This document shows, piece after piece, positions 24,191-34,849 of a stretch of DNA of 64,000 nucleotides. A model generated the notes under the pieces. The model was given only the letters and a program-made list of their open reading frames with translations, did not search any database and was not told where the DNA came from. The position numbers and the translations under genes were made by a program. The stretch's first letter is position 1; each line of letters opens with the position of its first letter. The DNA is from Blumeriella jaapii (lineage: Eukaryota > Ascomycota > Leotiomycetes > Helotiales > Drepanopezizaceae): assembly GCA_009599575.1 (NCBI GenBank), contig VWND01000012.1, positions 901,129-965,128 of the forward strand, read 5' to 3'.

Positions 24191-25510
24191 CTTTGATTTT
24201 CAGCTTTGTTAAAAAAGCTTATTTCCGTTTTTACCGGTCCGAGGCAAATCGCTTCGTATTTGTTAATATAATAAATATTATTATTTATACAGAAATTAAA
24301 TGTTTTGCATTTTAAGCGAATATAAGATTTTTCGCAATAAATTTTTTTATTATTACAAAATTTATATTTAGGGCTACGAAGTCTTTTTTAATAATTATTT
24401 TTATTATTTTAATAGCCGCGATTTTGGTTTCTGCGTTAATTTTCTTTTTTTTTTTAATAATCGTTATTATAATTAATATTTCGCTAATTCTGATCGCTAA
24501 TACGAAAAGGTTGCTATTAAACAGCTATTATTTTTACGATAGCTTAGCGAAACTAATCGCTTCGCGTATTTTAAAAAAAATAATTATTATAAAAGTTATT
24601 TTAATCGTTTTTATATTCGAATTAACGTAAAAAAGTTTTTTCTGCTATTGTATAAGTTTTTCGATTTTGTTTTAAAATTTTTGAATTTTAATATCGGTAA
24701 ATTTTAATACGAAAATTTCGATATTTTTGTTAAGCTTTTCCAAGCTAATAAATTTTGCAAAACGATTAAATAATATATTAATTGATTATTTTTTAGCGAT
24801 TTCGATAATTTTTAATAGTTAGGCATGTTTTTGTATTAAAGCTTCTACGTTTTTTTTATAAATAGAAAAAAAAGATTTTTTTTGATTTATAGCTTCGATA
24901 ATACATTCGTTTTAGTTTTATTTAAAAACGAATTTTATAAATTTGAGTTATTAATCGAAAGTTTCAAGGTTTTGTTTATTAATTTTAAAATGCTTAATAG
25001 TTTTGTTGCGAATGCTAATTGAAAAGCTAAGTAAAAACAATCTTTTTTGCTTAATTTCGCTTAAAACCTTTTTATTAACAAAAACGTTAAAAACCTTCGT
25101 ATAAATACGATAATAAATCTTAAGTTTTTTGATTTAGCGAATTATTATAACAAACTGTTTAAAAAAAGCGATAATATCGCGAATTTGCTAGCGATCGTAG
25201 TTTCGGAATTTCGATTTTAAAATTTTAATTAGCTTACGCCAGTTTCGAGCCTTAATAGCTTTTTATTTATTTATCGATTTAATAATATCTTTGATAGTTA
25301 GGTTATAATAGCGAGAAAGTTTATCGAATATTTCAGTTTTAAAAACTTCGAAATTTTTATAAGTTTTTTTATATTTTTTAATAAAATCGGTAATATTGGC
25401 GCTATTAAATAAAAGTGTATTAAAGGAGCTAAAAAAAAAGCATGCGGCTTCGCATAAGAAAACGAAAAGCGTCGTTGTTTATAATATTAGCGAAAATATT
25501 GATAAAATTT
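24191..25510 (-). pseudogene. B2 gag remnant
   Basis: Minus-strand capsid region equivalent to B4 54400-55720, where it is most readable (NITDFIEKYKKTCKNFGV). It ends in a Cys-rich segment near 24250-24370 corresponding to B3's CGFCNN...YCEKPYIR. A free-standing gag is expected to form the particle. Broken by RIP stops and indels. Confidence 0.75.
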
Positions 25511-26226
25511 AAATTAAACGAATAAATGTTTTTTAAAGTTGCAGATTAAAAGTTTTTAGTATAAAAGAAATCGTTTTTAATAAAAAAGCTATTAAAAAAG
25601 TTTTTGTGTTTTTTAAAAAAATTAAATAAAATAAAATTGCGTTCAGATATTTAAGTAATATATTGAAAAATTTGTTTTTTAGTAAATTAATTGAATTAAT
25701 ATAATATTGCTATATAATCTACGGTTTCGATATTTCGTAGTTTAGGCCAATGTACGTATAACCATTTTTTTATTATTTTTAATAAAAAGCCGCAAATTGT
25801 AATTGCTATAATCACAAAGCGTAAGATCAGAAGGTTAAGTTTTCGCTAAGCGTTTGATTAAAAAAGATTTAATTTAAAAAAGCCGAGCGCAGCGGTCGAA
25901 GCGTACAAATTAATATTCGATTTGTTATTTTTAAATAAAAAAGCGATTTTCGCGTTTTAAATTTCGCATAATTCAGAATTGCTTAATCGTGATTTTAAAC
26001 GTTTTTGAAATATATTATATTTTTGTAATTTAATAATTGTGCGCAAAATAAAAAAAGCTATTAAAAGTTTTTTATATAATATAGCTGCGAATAATATTAT
26101 ATAAAAAATCTTTTAAGCCGTAATGGCGGAATATCGAAATCGACTTTAATTGCGAATTTAAAAAATATATCGGCGAATATATAAAAACGAAATACCGAAG
26201 TTTAAATTTTTGCGTAAATTACTAAA
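25511..26226 (-). other. B2 leader between 5' LTR and gag
   Basis: About 700 bp with no recognised coding segment, conserved with B4 (53684-54399). In coding sense it begins TTTAGTAATTTACGCA right after the LTR. I could not name a tRNA primer site. Confidence 0.6.
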
Positions 26227-26493
26227 TGTAAAAGTAGGTAAGAAAACCAAACTGATACGGCTATATATCGGTGGATAAAATAATTTAGGGAATTTTTAAA
26301 AAAAGCTGAAAAAAGAAAAAGAAAAATAAGTAAAAGTATAAATTGAAATGCGTATTTATAATATTATCTAAAAAAGTGTTTTACTTTTATATTTGTTGAA
26401 AATAGTCAGTAGCAAAGGGTTTCGGAGAAATCCATGCTTTAATCATAGCTAAAACTATTAATTTTTATTAATACAAAGTATTACCGTTTTATA
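26227..26493 (-). repeat. B2 LTR (5' LTR in coding sense)
   Basis: 267 bp, begins TGTAAAAGTAGG and ends TTTTATA. Followed by TTAT (26494-26497), matching 8515-8518 on the other side of B2. Confidence 0.92.
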
Positions 26494-27619
26494 TTATTAA
26501 TTAGCTTAAAAGCTGTAATTCGGCGTCGATTTCCGGCTGTTTTTATTTGCGATGCCGTTTTTGCTAACGACGCGAATAATTTTCTTTTTCGAATAAAAAA
26601 GGTTTCAGAAATATCGGCGCGTTTTTTTACGTTTTTTTGTTTTTATTTTTTTCGGAATCGTTTTTACAAATATAATAAGTTTTTTGTATTCGAATAAGCG
26701 GTTATTTGCTATTACGCTTTTGGTTTCGTTTTTAATATCGTTTTCGATAGTTAAAAATAAAAATCGTCGAATAGTTTTAGCTGTTTTAAAAGTATTAATT
26801 GCTACCGCGTATGTTTTTTCGAATTAAACGAAAATAATATTAGCTTTTTCGTTTTTTTCGTCGTTGTAGTTTTAAAATATCGAAATAATATCGTTTTTTT
26901 TTAATATAAAAATCTCGTATTTAACGACGCTTAGTTTTTTGCTTTAAAAAAAAATCAGATTTAAGATTTCGCAGCCGATTAAAATTTTTTTTAACGATTG
27001 TATAGCGTCGTCGATTAGTTTGCAAACAGCTGTAAAAAGGCTTGTAAACCTGCGGGCTTTTAGGTTATTAGCTTTTAAGGCTTGCGTTTTAAAAATATAA
27101 GCGTTTAATACCCAGACTTTTTTCTTCGTAAAAATAATAGTTTCGAAAAAGCGAGCGAAATGCCGGAATAAAATAATATCGGTAATTTTGCTAAAAACGT
27201 ATTTTTAAATATTTTTTTTTCGTTGATTTAACAAAAAGCGCAAAACTCGGTTTGTTATTTTTTTTTTGTTGTTTCGAGCTTTTTTTGCTTCGGCGAAAGC
27301 TTTTAAAGCGTTGTTGTAATTCAGCAGGAATTTGTCGTAATTAAAACTTTTACGAACGAATTCAGTTTTAACGAATTTTTCGTAATCGAATAGAAATTCG
27401 TTAACGTTTTTAATTATTATATCGAATTGTTTTATAAATATTTTTACGAAAGGTGTTTATTAATTTAAAATAGCGGTATTATATATTTATTTAAATTCGA
27501 AGAAATTACGTATAATAATTCCGTTTTAAAATAAATTAAAAATAAATTTATTAAGTTTAACAACGCTTTGCTTAAAAAACGATATAATATCGATAGGTTT
27601 ATTAATTAAAAAAATGTGT
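26494..27619 (-). pseudogene. third reading frame of Gypsy-B, N-terminal third (B3)
   Basis: Coding-sense reading from near 27600 gives DIISFFKQSVVK-like, FVKIFIKQFDIIIKNVNEFL, FNYDKFLLNYNNALKAFAEA and NAYIFKTQALK, the same order as in B2 and B4. The remaining two thirds of this same copy are at 6332-8518, on the far side of B2. Function unknown. Confidence 0.68.
26545..26577 (-). repeat. 33-bp mini-repeat in the third frame (B3)
   Basis: ATTTGCG (mutated ATTCGCG) to CGCGAAT, 33 bp; counterpart of 17776-17808. Confidence 0.72.
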
Positions 27620-28195
27620 TGTATTTGTTAAAAATTAATTAAAAAAAAATATAAGAATTGTAAAATATTTGTATTCAAAAGTCACGGAAATCCGTATGTT
27701 ATTTTTTTAATAAATTATAGCTATTTAGGCAAGCATCCGTTCAAAACAACGAAAAAAGTAAACAGTGCAGAAAATAGCAAATAATAAAATGTATAAAAAA
27801 TAGTTTTCGTAAAATATACGAGCAATATAAATATATCAGATATACGGCTTAAATTTATATAAAACTTTTGTTTTGATAAACAAAAGTATAATTAAATAAA
27901 GCAAAGTATAATAAGTGTTTTAAATAATATAAAAAAAAGTTTTAAAAATAAATAATATATATAAAACAAAATAATTAAGTTGTATATAAATAAAGCAAAA
28001 TAAAAACAGTAAAATAATATATAATAAAAAAGAAAATAATAAATAATAAAAATAATAAAACAGTTAATAAACAATTTTGTATAAATTTTTTTTTCGATTA
28101 TAAATGGAATTACGATTTGAATTATATTTTCAGCAGCGGAGTTATCGTTCGGTTGTTTTCAGACTTTTTTAAAAAGTTTTTTTTTTTAAAAATAT
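27620..28195 (-). other. A/T-rich spacer between pol and the third frame (B3)
   Basis: Counterpart of 18851-19430. No plausible gene. Contains the 9-bp stem-loop at 27865-27886 (arms CTTTTGTTT and AAACAAAAG). Confidence 0.6.
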
Positions 28196-29605
28196 AATCG
28201 CTTTGATCGGAATCGTCGTCGGATTCGCTGAAATCGGAATCGCTGTTTAAATTAAAATTTAAAAAATAGATTTGCTAATTTTTTTTGTAAAATTGTTTTA
28301 ATCGGTTAGCAGCGAACGTTTTTTTTAGTTTTGTTTTATCGAATTCCGTAAGCTTATAATAGTTTTTATTTAATTCGGCTTCGTATATTTCGTAAGGTCC
28401 GAGCTATTTATAATTAAGTTTAATATCGGTTGATTTGTTAATAGCGCGTTAAACGTCGTAAACTAAAATCAAATCTTTTTTTTTAATTAGCGTTTTTTTT
28501 AAACCTTTGGTTTTATTTCAGATTTTTTTAACCGCTTTTTTATATTTTTTTTTTTAAATTATTTTTTTTATATTTATATCGCGGTAATTTAATTATTTAA
28601 ATCTTATTGCTAATAAATTTGTTTTCGTTTTTATTTTAATTACGTTATAAAATTTTTATGTAAGCTATTTTGTTTCCAAAAATAATCGAGCGTTTCTGCC
28701 GTATTAAATGAAAAATAGAATTATTTTAATAAAAGCGTATATGCATATACGTATAGCAAAAAACATTTCCGAGAATTTCCGCGACCAACGCTTATAACCT
28801 TTTCGAATGGCTTTTGAAAAGCCGTCGAAAATATTTTTATAGTTTCGTTTAACGGATCCGTTATTTTTCGAATTATAAACTGAAATTTAAATACGCTGAA
28901 TGCCGTATTTTTTTATAAAAGTTTCGATAATTTTTTTGTTTTCGGATTTATTATCGACGTTTAATTTGCTAAATAAATCGTATCGATATATAACGTTTTT
29001 TTAAAAAAAAGTCGCTATAACTTCGAAAATAGCGTTTCGAAAAAGTCGCTTTTCAAGCTATTTAAAAAGGTCGTCGATAACGAATACGAAGCATATATAT
29101 TCGCGGTCGGTAATCGGTACGCGTATAACGTCGAAATTAATTTTCTTTTAAATTTTAAAAAACCACGTCGGATATAATAAGTTTTTTTTTTCGGCTAAGC
29201 TTTCGTTTTTAGCAAAAAATGCAATTTTTAACGAAAACTTTACAATTTTCGAAGTATTTTTTTTATTAAAAATCGTTTTTGATTCGGTAATAAATAGCTT
29301 CAGCTTTTTTATAAAATACTTTTTCGTAGGCTTTTTTTATAATTTAAAATTTGTTAGCTTTGTTATTTACTACTAAGCGTTTTTAATATATATTATTTTT
29401 TATTTTATACAATTTTTTATCGGCTAAAATATAATCGAAAGCTTGGTTTTTAAATAATTTAAATTAATAATTTAGCACGCTAAATAATTTAAACAAAATA
29501 ATTAAATAATATACGATTAAATAAAGGTTTTCGGTTTCGTAATTATCGATTAAAAGTTTATTTTCGTCGTTAATCGGCTTATTCCGATCGTTTTCGATTA
29601 AATTT

Positions 29606-29638
29606 ATTCGCGATATTAATCGAAATAATAACGCGAAT
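29606..29638 (-). repeat. 33-bp mini-repeat, linker unit 1 (B3)
   Basis: ATTCGCG...CGCGAAT, 33 bp. Confidence 0.78.
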
Positions 29639-29668
29639 GCTTTTTCGGCCCGAAAATTAATGTTTTTT

Positions 29669-29701
29669 ATTCGCGATGCCAGCCGAAATAGCAACGCGAA
29701 T
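29669..29701 (-). repeat. 33-bp mini-repeat, linker unit 2 (B3)
   Basis: ATTCGCGATGCCAGCC...CAACGCGAAT, 33 bp; one of the least mutated units. Confidence 0.82.
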
Positions 29702-31607
29702 TGTTTCGGCTTTATAAAACTTAAGGCGCAAATAACGAAACAGCCGATTTCGTCAGCGATTTATTCGTCGATATTTTGTTCGTTTTGTTTAGCGAAATCA
29801 AACGAATAAAAACGTTTTTGTTTAAAAAGGTCGTTTGCCGCTATATTAATTATTTTTTTAATATGCTTAATTTCGAAGTTTATAAATCGCATTTAAGCTA
29901 TTTAATTAATAACGAACGCTTTTAGTAAATTATTGGCTTTTTTATTTAATTAATAAATAAAATCTTTTGCGTTTGTTTTTAAAATAAAATATACGCCGTA
30001 TAATTCGCTTTTTATTTTTTATTGTTTTAAAAACGCTTCGATATTTTCGTTTAATAGTACCGTAGCGTATTTCAACGAAAAACCATAAGCCGTTTTCGAA
30101 TCGTAAAAAATGCCGTTTTTTATTTTCGTCGATTTGTTGCAATACAGCTTTTTAACCGAAAATATTAGCGTCGACAATTAAAATAATTTTTTTTGCGTTT
30201 AAGCTATAATCGATTCGCATAAGCAATAAAGCCGATAAAAGGTCGTTTTTAAAAACTTTTATAACTTTGCTTTGTTTTTTTTTTTAAACGAAATCGACTT
30301 TTTTTTTTATTATAACGTAAATAAATACAGCTTTTTAAAAAAAGTTTTTAATTTAATTACGGTAGTAAATCACAACGCTAATAAAAGCTTTAGCTTCGGT
30401 GATATTTTTATATTTTTTTTATTCGCAGATTTTTTTAATTTTTTTTCGTTAAAAATAGCGGCCAGCGCTGTTAGTTATATAACCGACGATATTTATTTCG
30501 GATATATAAAATTTTAATCGAAAGCTAATAATAGCTTTGGCTTTTTCGAAACAGATTATAATTTTGTCGATATTTCAAATATGTTTTATTATATAACGTC
30601 GAATTTCAGCAAAAAAAATTTATTATTATAATATAATTTAAAGCTTTTTATTTCGACGTCGTTAACGTAAAGCAAAATAATATCGGAAATACAAATTATA
30701 AAAATTTTGTATACGATTTTTACGAATTATACGATTAAATTAATGGCTTTTATAAGCATTTTCGTTATACGCAGTAAACCGATCGGAATTTAAATTGCCG
30801 TTATATTTCGAAATCGTAAATTAAATATTAAATGGTCGTAATTTAAAAACAAATCGAAAAAAAAGCGATCGTTAGTTTTGCGAATTCGTTTAAAAATTAA
30901 TCGACGTTGAATAGCATATTAGCGTTTCGTATCGTTATTTTATTTATTTCGACGATTACGATAATAAATTTATAAATGCTTTTTTTTTTCGCAACGATAA
31001 ACCATTTGTTTTTATATAAGCCGTGGCAGAATTCGAAGATTTTTTGCTTAATTCGTTTTTTTAATATTTCGATTATTTTATTTTAAAAGGCTTTAGAAAT
31101 TAAAAAAGTATTTTTTTGCTAGGCTTCGTAAAACACGCTTTTGATATCGTTATAAAACGTAACGTTAAAGCTAAATTAGCTTATTTTAATAAAATCGAAA
31201 GTTATAACTTTTTTTCGGTTGCGTAAGATTTCGTATAAGACTTTTTTTTTTTTTGGCAGAAATTGGATTCCGATTGCTAATTTATTAAATCGTTTTTTTG
31301 TAAAACGGCTGCTAAATAATAAGCTGGAAAATCGGCCGGTGATAAGTCTTTCGAGTTCGCTAATAATTAATTAAAATAGTTTTATTATTTTATTTTTTTA
31401 AATTAATCGTTTATTTTTTCGGAAATATTTCCATCGGATTCGCTAAGATTTACGAGTCGTATTTTATTAGTTTTGCGTTTGTAAAAAATGCTAATATTAA
31501 TATAAGAAAATAAAATATATAAATCGGGTTTGTTTAATACAAAAACGAAATCTTCGGAACTTTTATTTCCGAATTAATAGCCAAAAATATTAATATTAAT
31601 TAATTTT

Positions 31608-31640
31608 ATTCGCGATGCTATTTCGATTAGCGACGTAAAT
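31608..31640 (-). repeat. 33-bp mini-repeat, protease-RT region (B3)
   Basis: ATTCGCGATGC...GACGTAAAT, 33 bp; counterpart of 22846-22878. Confidence 0.7.
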
Positions 31641-32950
31641 GCTTTTAGCCGAGTATTTTCCAAGTTTTGTTACAGCTTAGCGTTTGTTTTAAAGCCAGAG
31701 CCGGCTATTCGTTTTCCGATAAAACGTCGATTAAAAAAATTTTATCGCCGGCGACGATAATTTGATTTTGGAAAAATCGGTTTCAGTTTTAAAAAAAGGC
31801 TTTTATCTGGCCGTTTTCGGTGTATTTAAAGTTGACGAAACTTTTCAAAATCTAAAGCATTCCAAAAATAATAAAATAAAAGCATTTTTTTATTATTAAA
31901 AAGTTTTTATAAATAATAATATTTTTAACGTCGATTTTTATATTTTGTATAATTTTATTAAATTTAATAATATTTTTATTAACGATCGTATAAATTATTC
32001 GTTTATCGATAATAATCGGAATATTATTAGCTTCGGCTGTTTTTTGATTTATGCAATTGACTTCGGCTTTATTATCGAGTAAAGCGAAAGCGGTCGTATT
32101 TTTTTTAAGCATTGTTTTTATTTTTGGCGCTTTTATAGCCGTATAAAAGCAGTTTCGTCGTTTTGATTTTTAAGTTTTTATAACGAAAGCCAAAAGGCTG
32201 ACTTTTTCCGAAGATTCCTTTTTATCGGCTAAATTAATTGCGGTATTGTAAATTTTTTTAATTTTTTTTCAATTTAAAATCGTTTTTTTTTCGAATGATT
32301 TTAATTTTTTCGTTTTTTTTTAATACAAGGATTTGTTTATTAATAATTTTGTCGAATTTTCCTTTTGTGCTAAATAAATCGCTGAATTTCAATTTAATTT
32401 TTTATTTTATAATCCTTTCGATAGCTTCGTCGACGGCTTCGGAGCTAATATATTTGTCGATTTATTTTTCGTTTCGCATTAATAATAAACGCTTAAAAGC
32501 TGGTATTTTCTAAATGATTTAAACCGGAATATCGGTGTCGATATTTTTTATATCGTCGTTAATTTTTTTTATTATAAGCGTTTTTTAATAGTTTTATCGG
32601 TTTTTTCTCGAATTTCAAAATCTTTTTCCTTTTCGATTTTAACGTTTTTTTTTATATCAATTGGTTTGGCGAATAAAACAAAAGCATTTTGCTTTTTTGT
32701 GATTCGCTGGCTTAATTATGCAATTATATCATTCGCAAATACGATAATTATATTAGTAATATATGTATTTGTTTTTTATTTATATATTTGAATTTTATTT
32801 ATATTTAAAATAAAGGTTTTTTTTTTGATTAATACGCTTTCGGGAATGTTTTTTCTTTTATTAATAAAAATCGTTTTCGTATTTTTTTTGTTTTTTAAAT
32901 AATCGTTTTATTTCGTATTTTTTATTTTTAAGCGAATAATATTTAATAAG

Positions 32951-34270
32951 TTTTGATTTTCAGCTTTATTAAAAGGGTTTATTTCTGCTTTTACCGGTCC
33001 GAAGCAAATCGCTCCGTATTTGTTAATATAATAAATACTATTATTTATATAAAAATTAAATGCTTTGCATTTTGAGCGAATATAAGGTTTTTCGCAATAA
33101 ATTTCTTTATTATTACAAAACCCGCATTTAGAGCCACGGAATTTGTTTTAATAATTACTTTTATTATTTTAATAGCCGCGATTTTGGTTTTCGCGTTGGT
33201 TTTTTTTTTTTTTTTAATAATCGTTATTATAATTAATATTTCGCTGATTCTGATCATTAGTACGAGAAAATTGCTATTAGGCGGCTATTATTTCTACGGT
33301 GGCTTAGCGAAGCTGATCGCTTCGCGTATTTTAAAAGGAGTAATTATTATAAAAGTTATTTTAATCGTTTTTATTATCCGAATTAACGTAAAAGAGTTTT
33401 TTCTGCTATTACATAAAACCTTCGACTTTGCTTTGCAATTTCTGAATTTTAATATCGGTAAATTTTAATATAAAAGTTTCGATATTTTTATTAAGTTTTT
33501 CCAAGCTAATAAGCTTTGCAAAACGATTAAATAATATAATAACTGGCTGCTTTTTAGCGATTTCGGTAACTTTTAATAATTGAGCATATTTTTGTATTAA
33601 AGTTTTTACGTTTTTTTTATAAATAAAAAAAGGAGATTTCTTTTAGTTTATAGCTTTAATAATACGTTCGCTTTGGTTTTGTTTAAGAACGAATTTTATA
33701 AATTTGAAATACTGATCGAAAGTTTCAGGGTTTTGTTTATTAATTACAAAATGCTTAATAGTTTTATTGCGAATATTAATTAAAAAGCCAAATAAAAATA
33801 ATCTTTCCTGCTTAATCTCGCTTAAAACTTTTTTATTAACGAGCACGTCAGAAACTCTCGTATAAGTACGATAATAAGCTTTGAGTTTTTTGGCTTGGCG
33901 GATTGTTATAATAAATTGTTTGAGAAAAGCGATAGTATCGCGAATTTGCTAGCAATCGTAGTTTCGGAATTCCGATTTCAAAGCTTTAATTAGCTTACGT
34001 TAGTTTCGAGCCCTAATAGCTTTTTATTTATTTATCGATTTAATAATATTTTTAATAATTAGGTTATAGTAGCGAAGGAGTTTATCGAACATTTCAACTT
34101 TAAAGATTCCGAAATTCTTATAGATTTTTTTATATTTTTCGATAAAATCGGTAATGTTGGCGCTATTAAATAAGGGTGTACTAGAGGAGCCAGAAAAAAG
34201 CATGCGGCCTCGTATAAAAAAACGAAAAGCGTCGTTGTTTATGATATTAATAAAAATGTTGATAGGATTT
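32951..34270 (-). pseudogene. B3 gag remnant with Cys-rich knuckle
   Basis: Minus-strand capsid gene. In coding sense a Cys-rich module near 33000-33160 reads SKCGFCNNKEIYCEKPYIR, then KCKAFNF and later ICFGPVKAE, resembling the C-X2-C zinc knuckle of fungal retrotransposon gag. The upstream capsid part matches B4. A Lys stretch (IIKKKKK) precedes the knuckle. Frames are broken by TAA/TAG. Confidence 0.74.
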
Positions 34271-34409
34271 GAATTAAATAAATAAGTGTTTCTAAAGTTG
34301 TAAGTTAAAGGTTTTTAGTATGAAAAGAATCGTTTTTAATAAAGGAGCTATTAAAAAGGTTTTTGTGTTTTCTAAAAAAATTAAATAAAATAAGATTGCG
34401 TCCAAACAT

Positions 34410-34414
34410 TTGAG
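34410..34414. repeat. target-site duplication of D, left (TTGAG)
   Basis: Partner is TTAAG at 40849-40853. B2 reads TTAAG once at this place (25662-25666 region), so the pair differ by a single G-to-A. Confidence 0.85.
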
Positions 34415-34686
34415 TGTCACAGCTAGCTTGAGGGTGATCGGGATGATGTGGACCAAAAGGTACGCATGTAAATTGAAAGAAAGACACCGAGCTAGAATGC
34501 TCGGGGTCGCGAACTTTATGTATAATAGGTTGCGCTTATGGATCACGTGACTTAGCGCGAGGCCTAGTGGCCGAGGTGGTCCGTGCCCAAACCTTAATCT
34601 AATACCATCAGCAATTATATTATTAGCAATCATATTATTAGCAACCATTATTAGCAATTATTATTAGCCAGGCCAGAATCGTAATA
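34415..34686 (-). repeat. Gypsy-D LTR (3' LTR in coding sense)
   Basis: 272 bp, TGTCACAGC to ATCGTAATA (mutated TCGTAACA). The outer part, to about 34600, keeps GC-rich unmutated sequence; the inner 80 bp are mutated. Confidence 0.94.
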
Positions 34687-34699
34687 CTATCCCTTTTTT
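34687..34699 (-). other. polypurine tract of Gypsy-D
   Basis: On the minus strand GGAAAAAAGGGATAG abuts the 3' LTR, the expected plus-strand DNA primer site. Confidence 0.75.
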
Positions 34700-34705
34700 C
34701 CGAAA

Positions 34706-34723
34706 AACTGCGTTCGCGCAGTT
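34706..34723. other. 7-bp stem-loop near the D 3' end
   Basis: Perfect arms AACTGCG / CGCAGTT around a TTCG loop (CGAA on the coding strand), a few bases from the polypurine tract. Confidence 0.6.
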
Positions 34724-34849
34724 GCGGTTATAAGTCTATCGTTTTTCAATTCAGTATAATTTTTTCTGCTTTCGTTGTAAATTTGCAATTATGCGAAAAG
34801 CGCTCGTAAAAAGCTTTTGGCGGTAGGATACGATCGGTAAAATGCTTAA

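Larger units (their letters stand above)
8519..26493 (-). mobile_element. Gypsy-B copy B2, full length, split by A2
   Basis: Complete minus-strand element of about 11.3 kb once the A2 insertion (9290-15960 plus one GATAG) is removed. Order in coding sense, right to left: LTR 26227-26493, leader, gag (about 25510-24190), protease, RT, RNase H, integrase (to about 19440), A/T-rich spacer, third frame (about 18850 to 8864), LTR 8519-8785. Both LTRs are 267 bp. It sits inside another Gypsy-B (B1/B3), with TTAT on both sides. Confidence 0.88.
28196..32950 (-). pseudogene. B3 pol remnant
   Basis: Minus-strand counterpart of B2 pol. Protease at 31852-32112 (ALLDNKAEVNCINQKTAEAN; active-site Asp kept but the following Ser/Thr-Gly reads Asn-Lys). 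RNase H stretch near 29942-30142 (RKYRSVFKTIKN). Linker with two 33-bp repeats at 29606-29701. The integrase tail near 28200-28240 is Asp/Ser rich. Same domain order as B2, with a different set of RIP stops. Confidence 0.83.
26494..34414 (-). mobile_element. Gypsy-B element B1/B3, right part (B3)
   Basis: Resumes the element cut at 8518. Contains, right to left in coding sense: part of the leader, gag, protease, RT, RNase H, integrase, spacer and the N-terminal third of the third frame. It aligns with B2 at a nearly constant offset of about 8,765. Cut by D at 34415 and resumed at 40849. Confidence 0.87.

Noticed and set aside
34292..34657. Open minus-strand frame of 121 codons across the left D LTR
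   Set aside because: It spans the B3/D junction and LTR sequence; it is a chance frame kept open because that LTR is less mutated.
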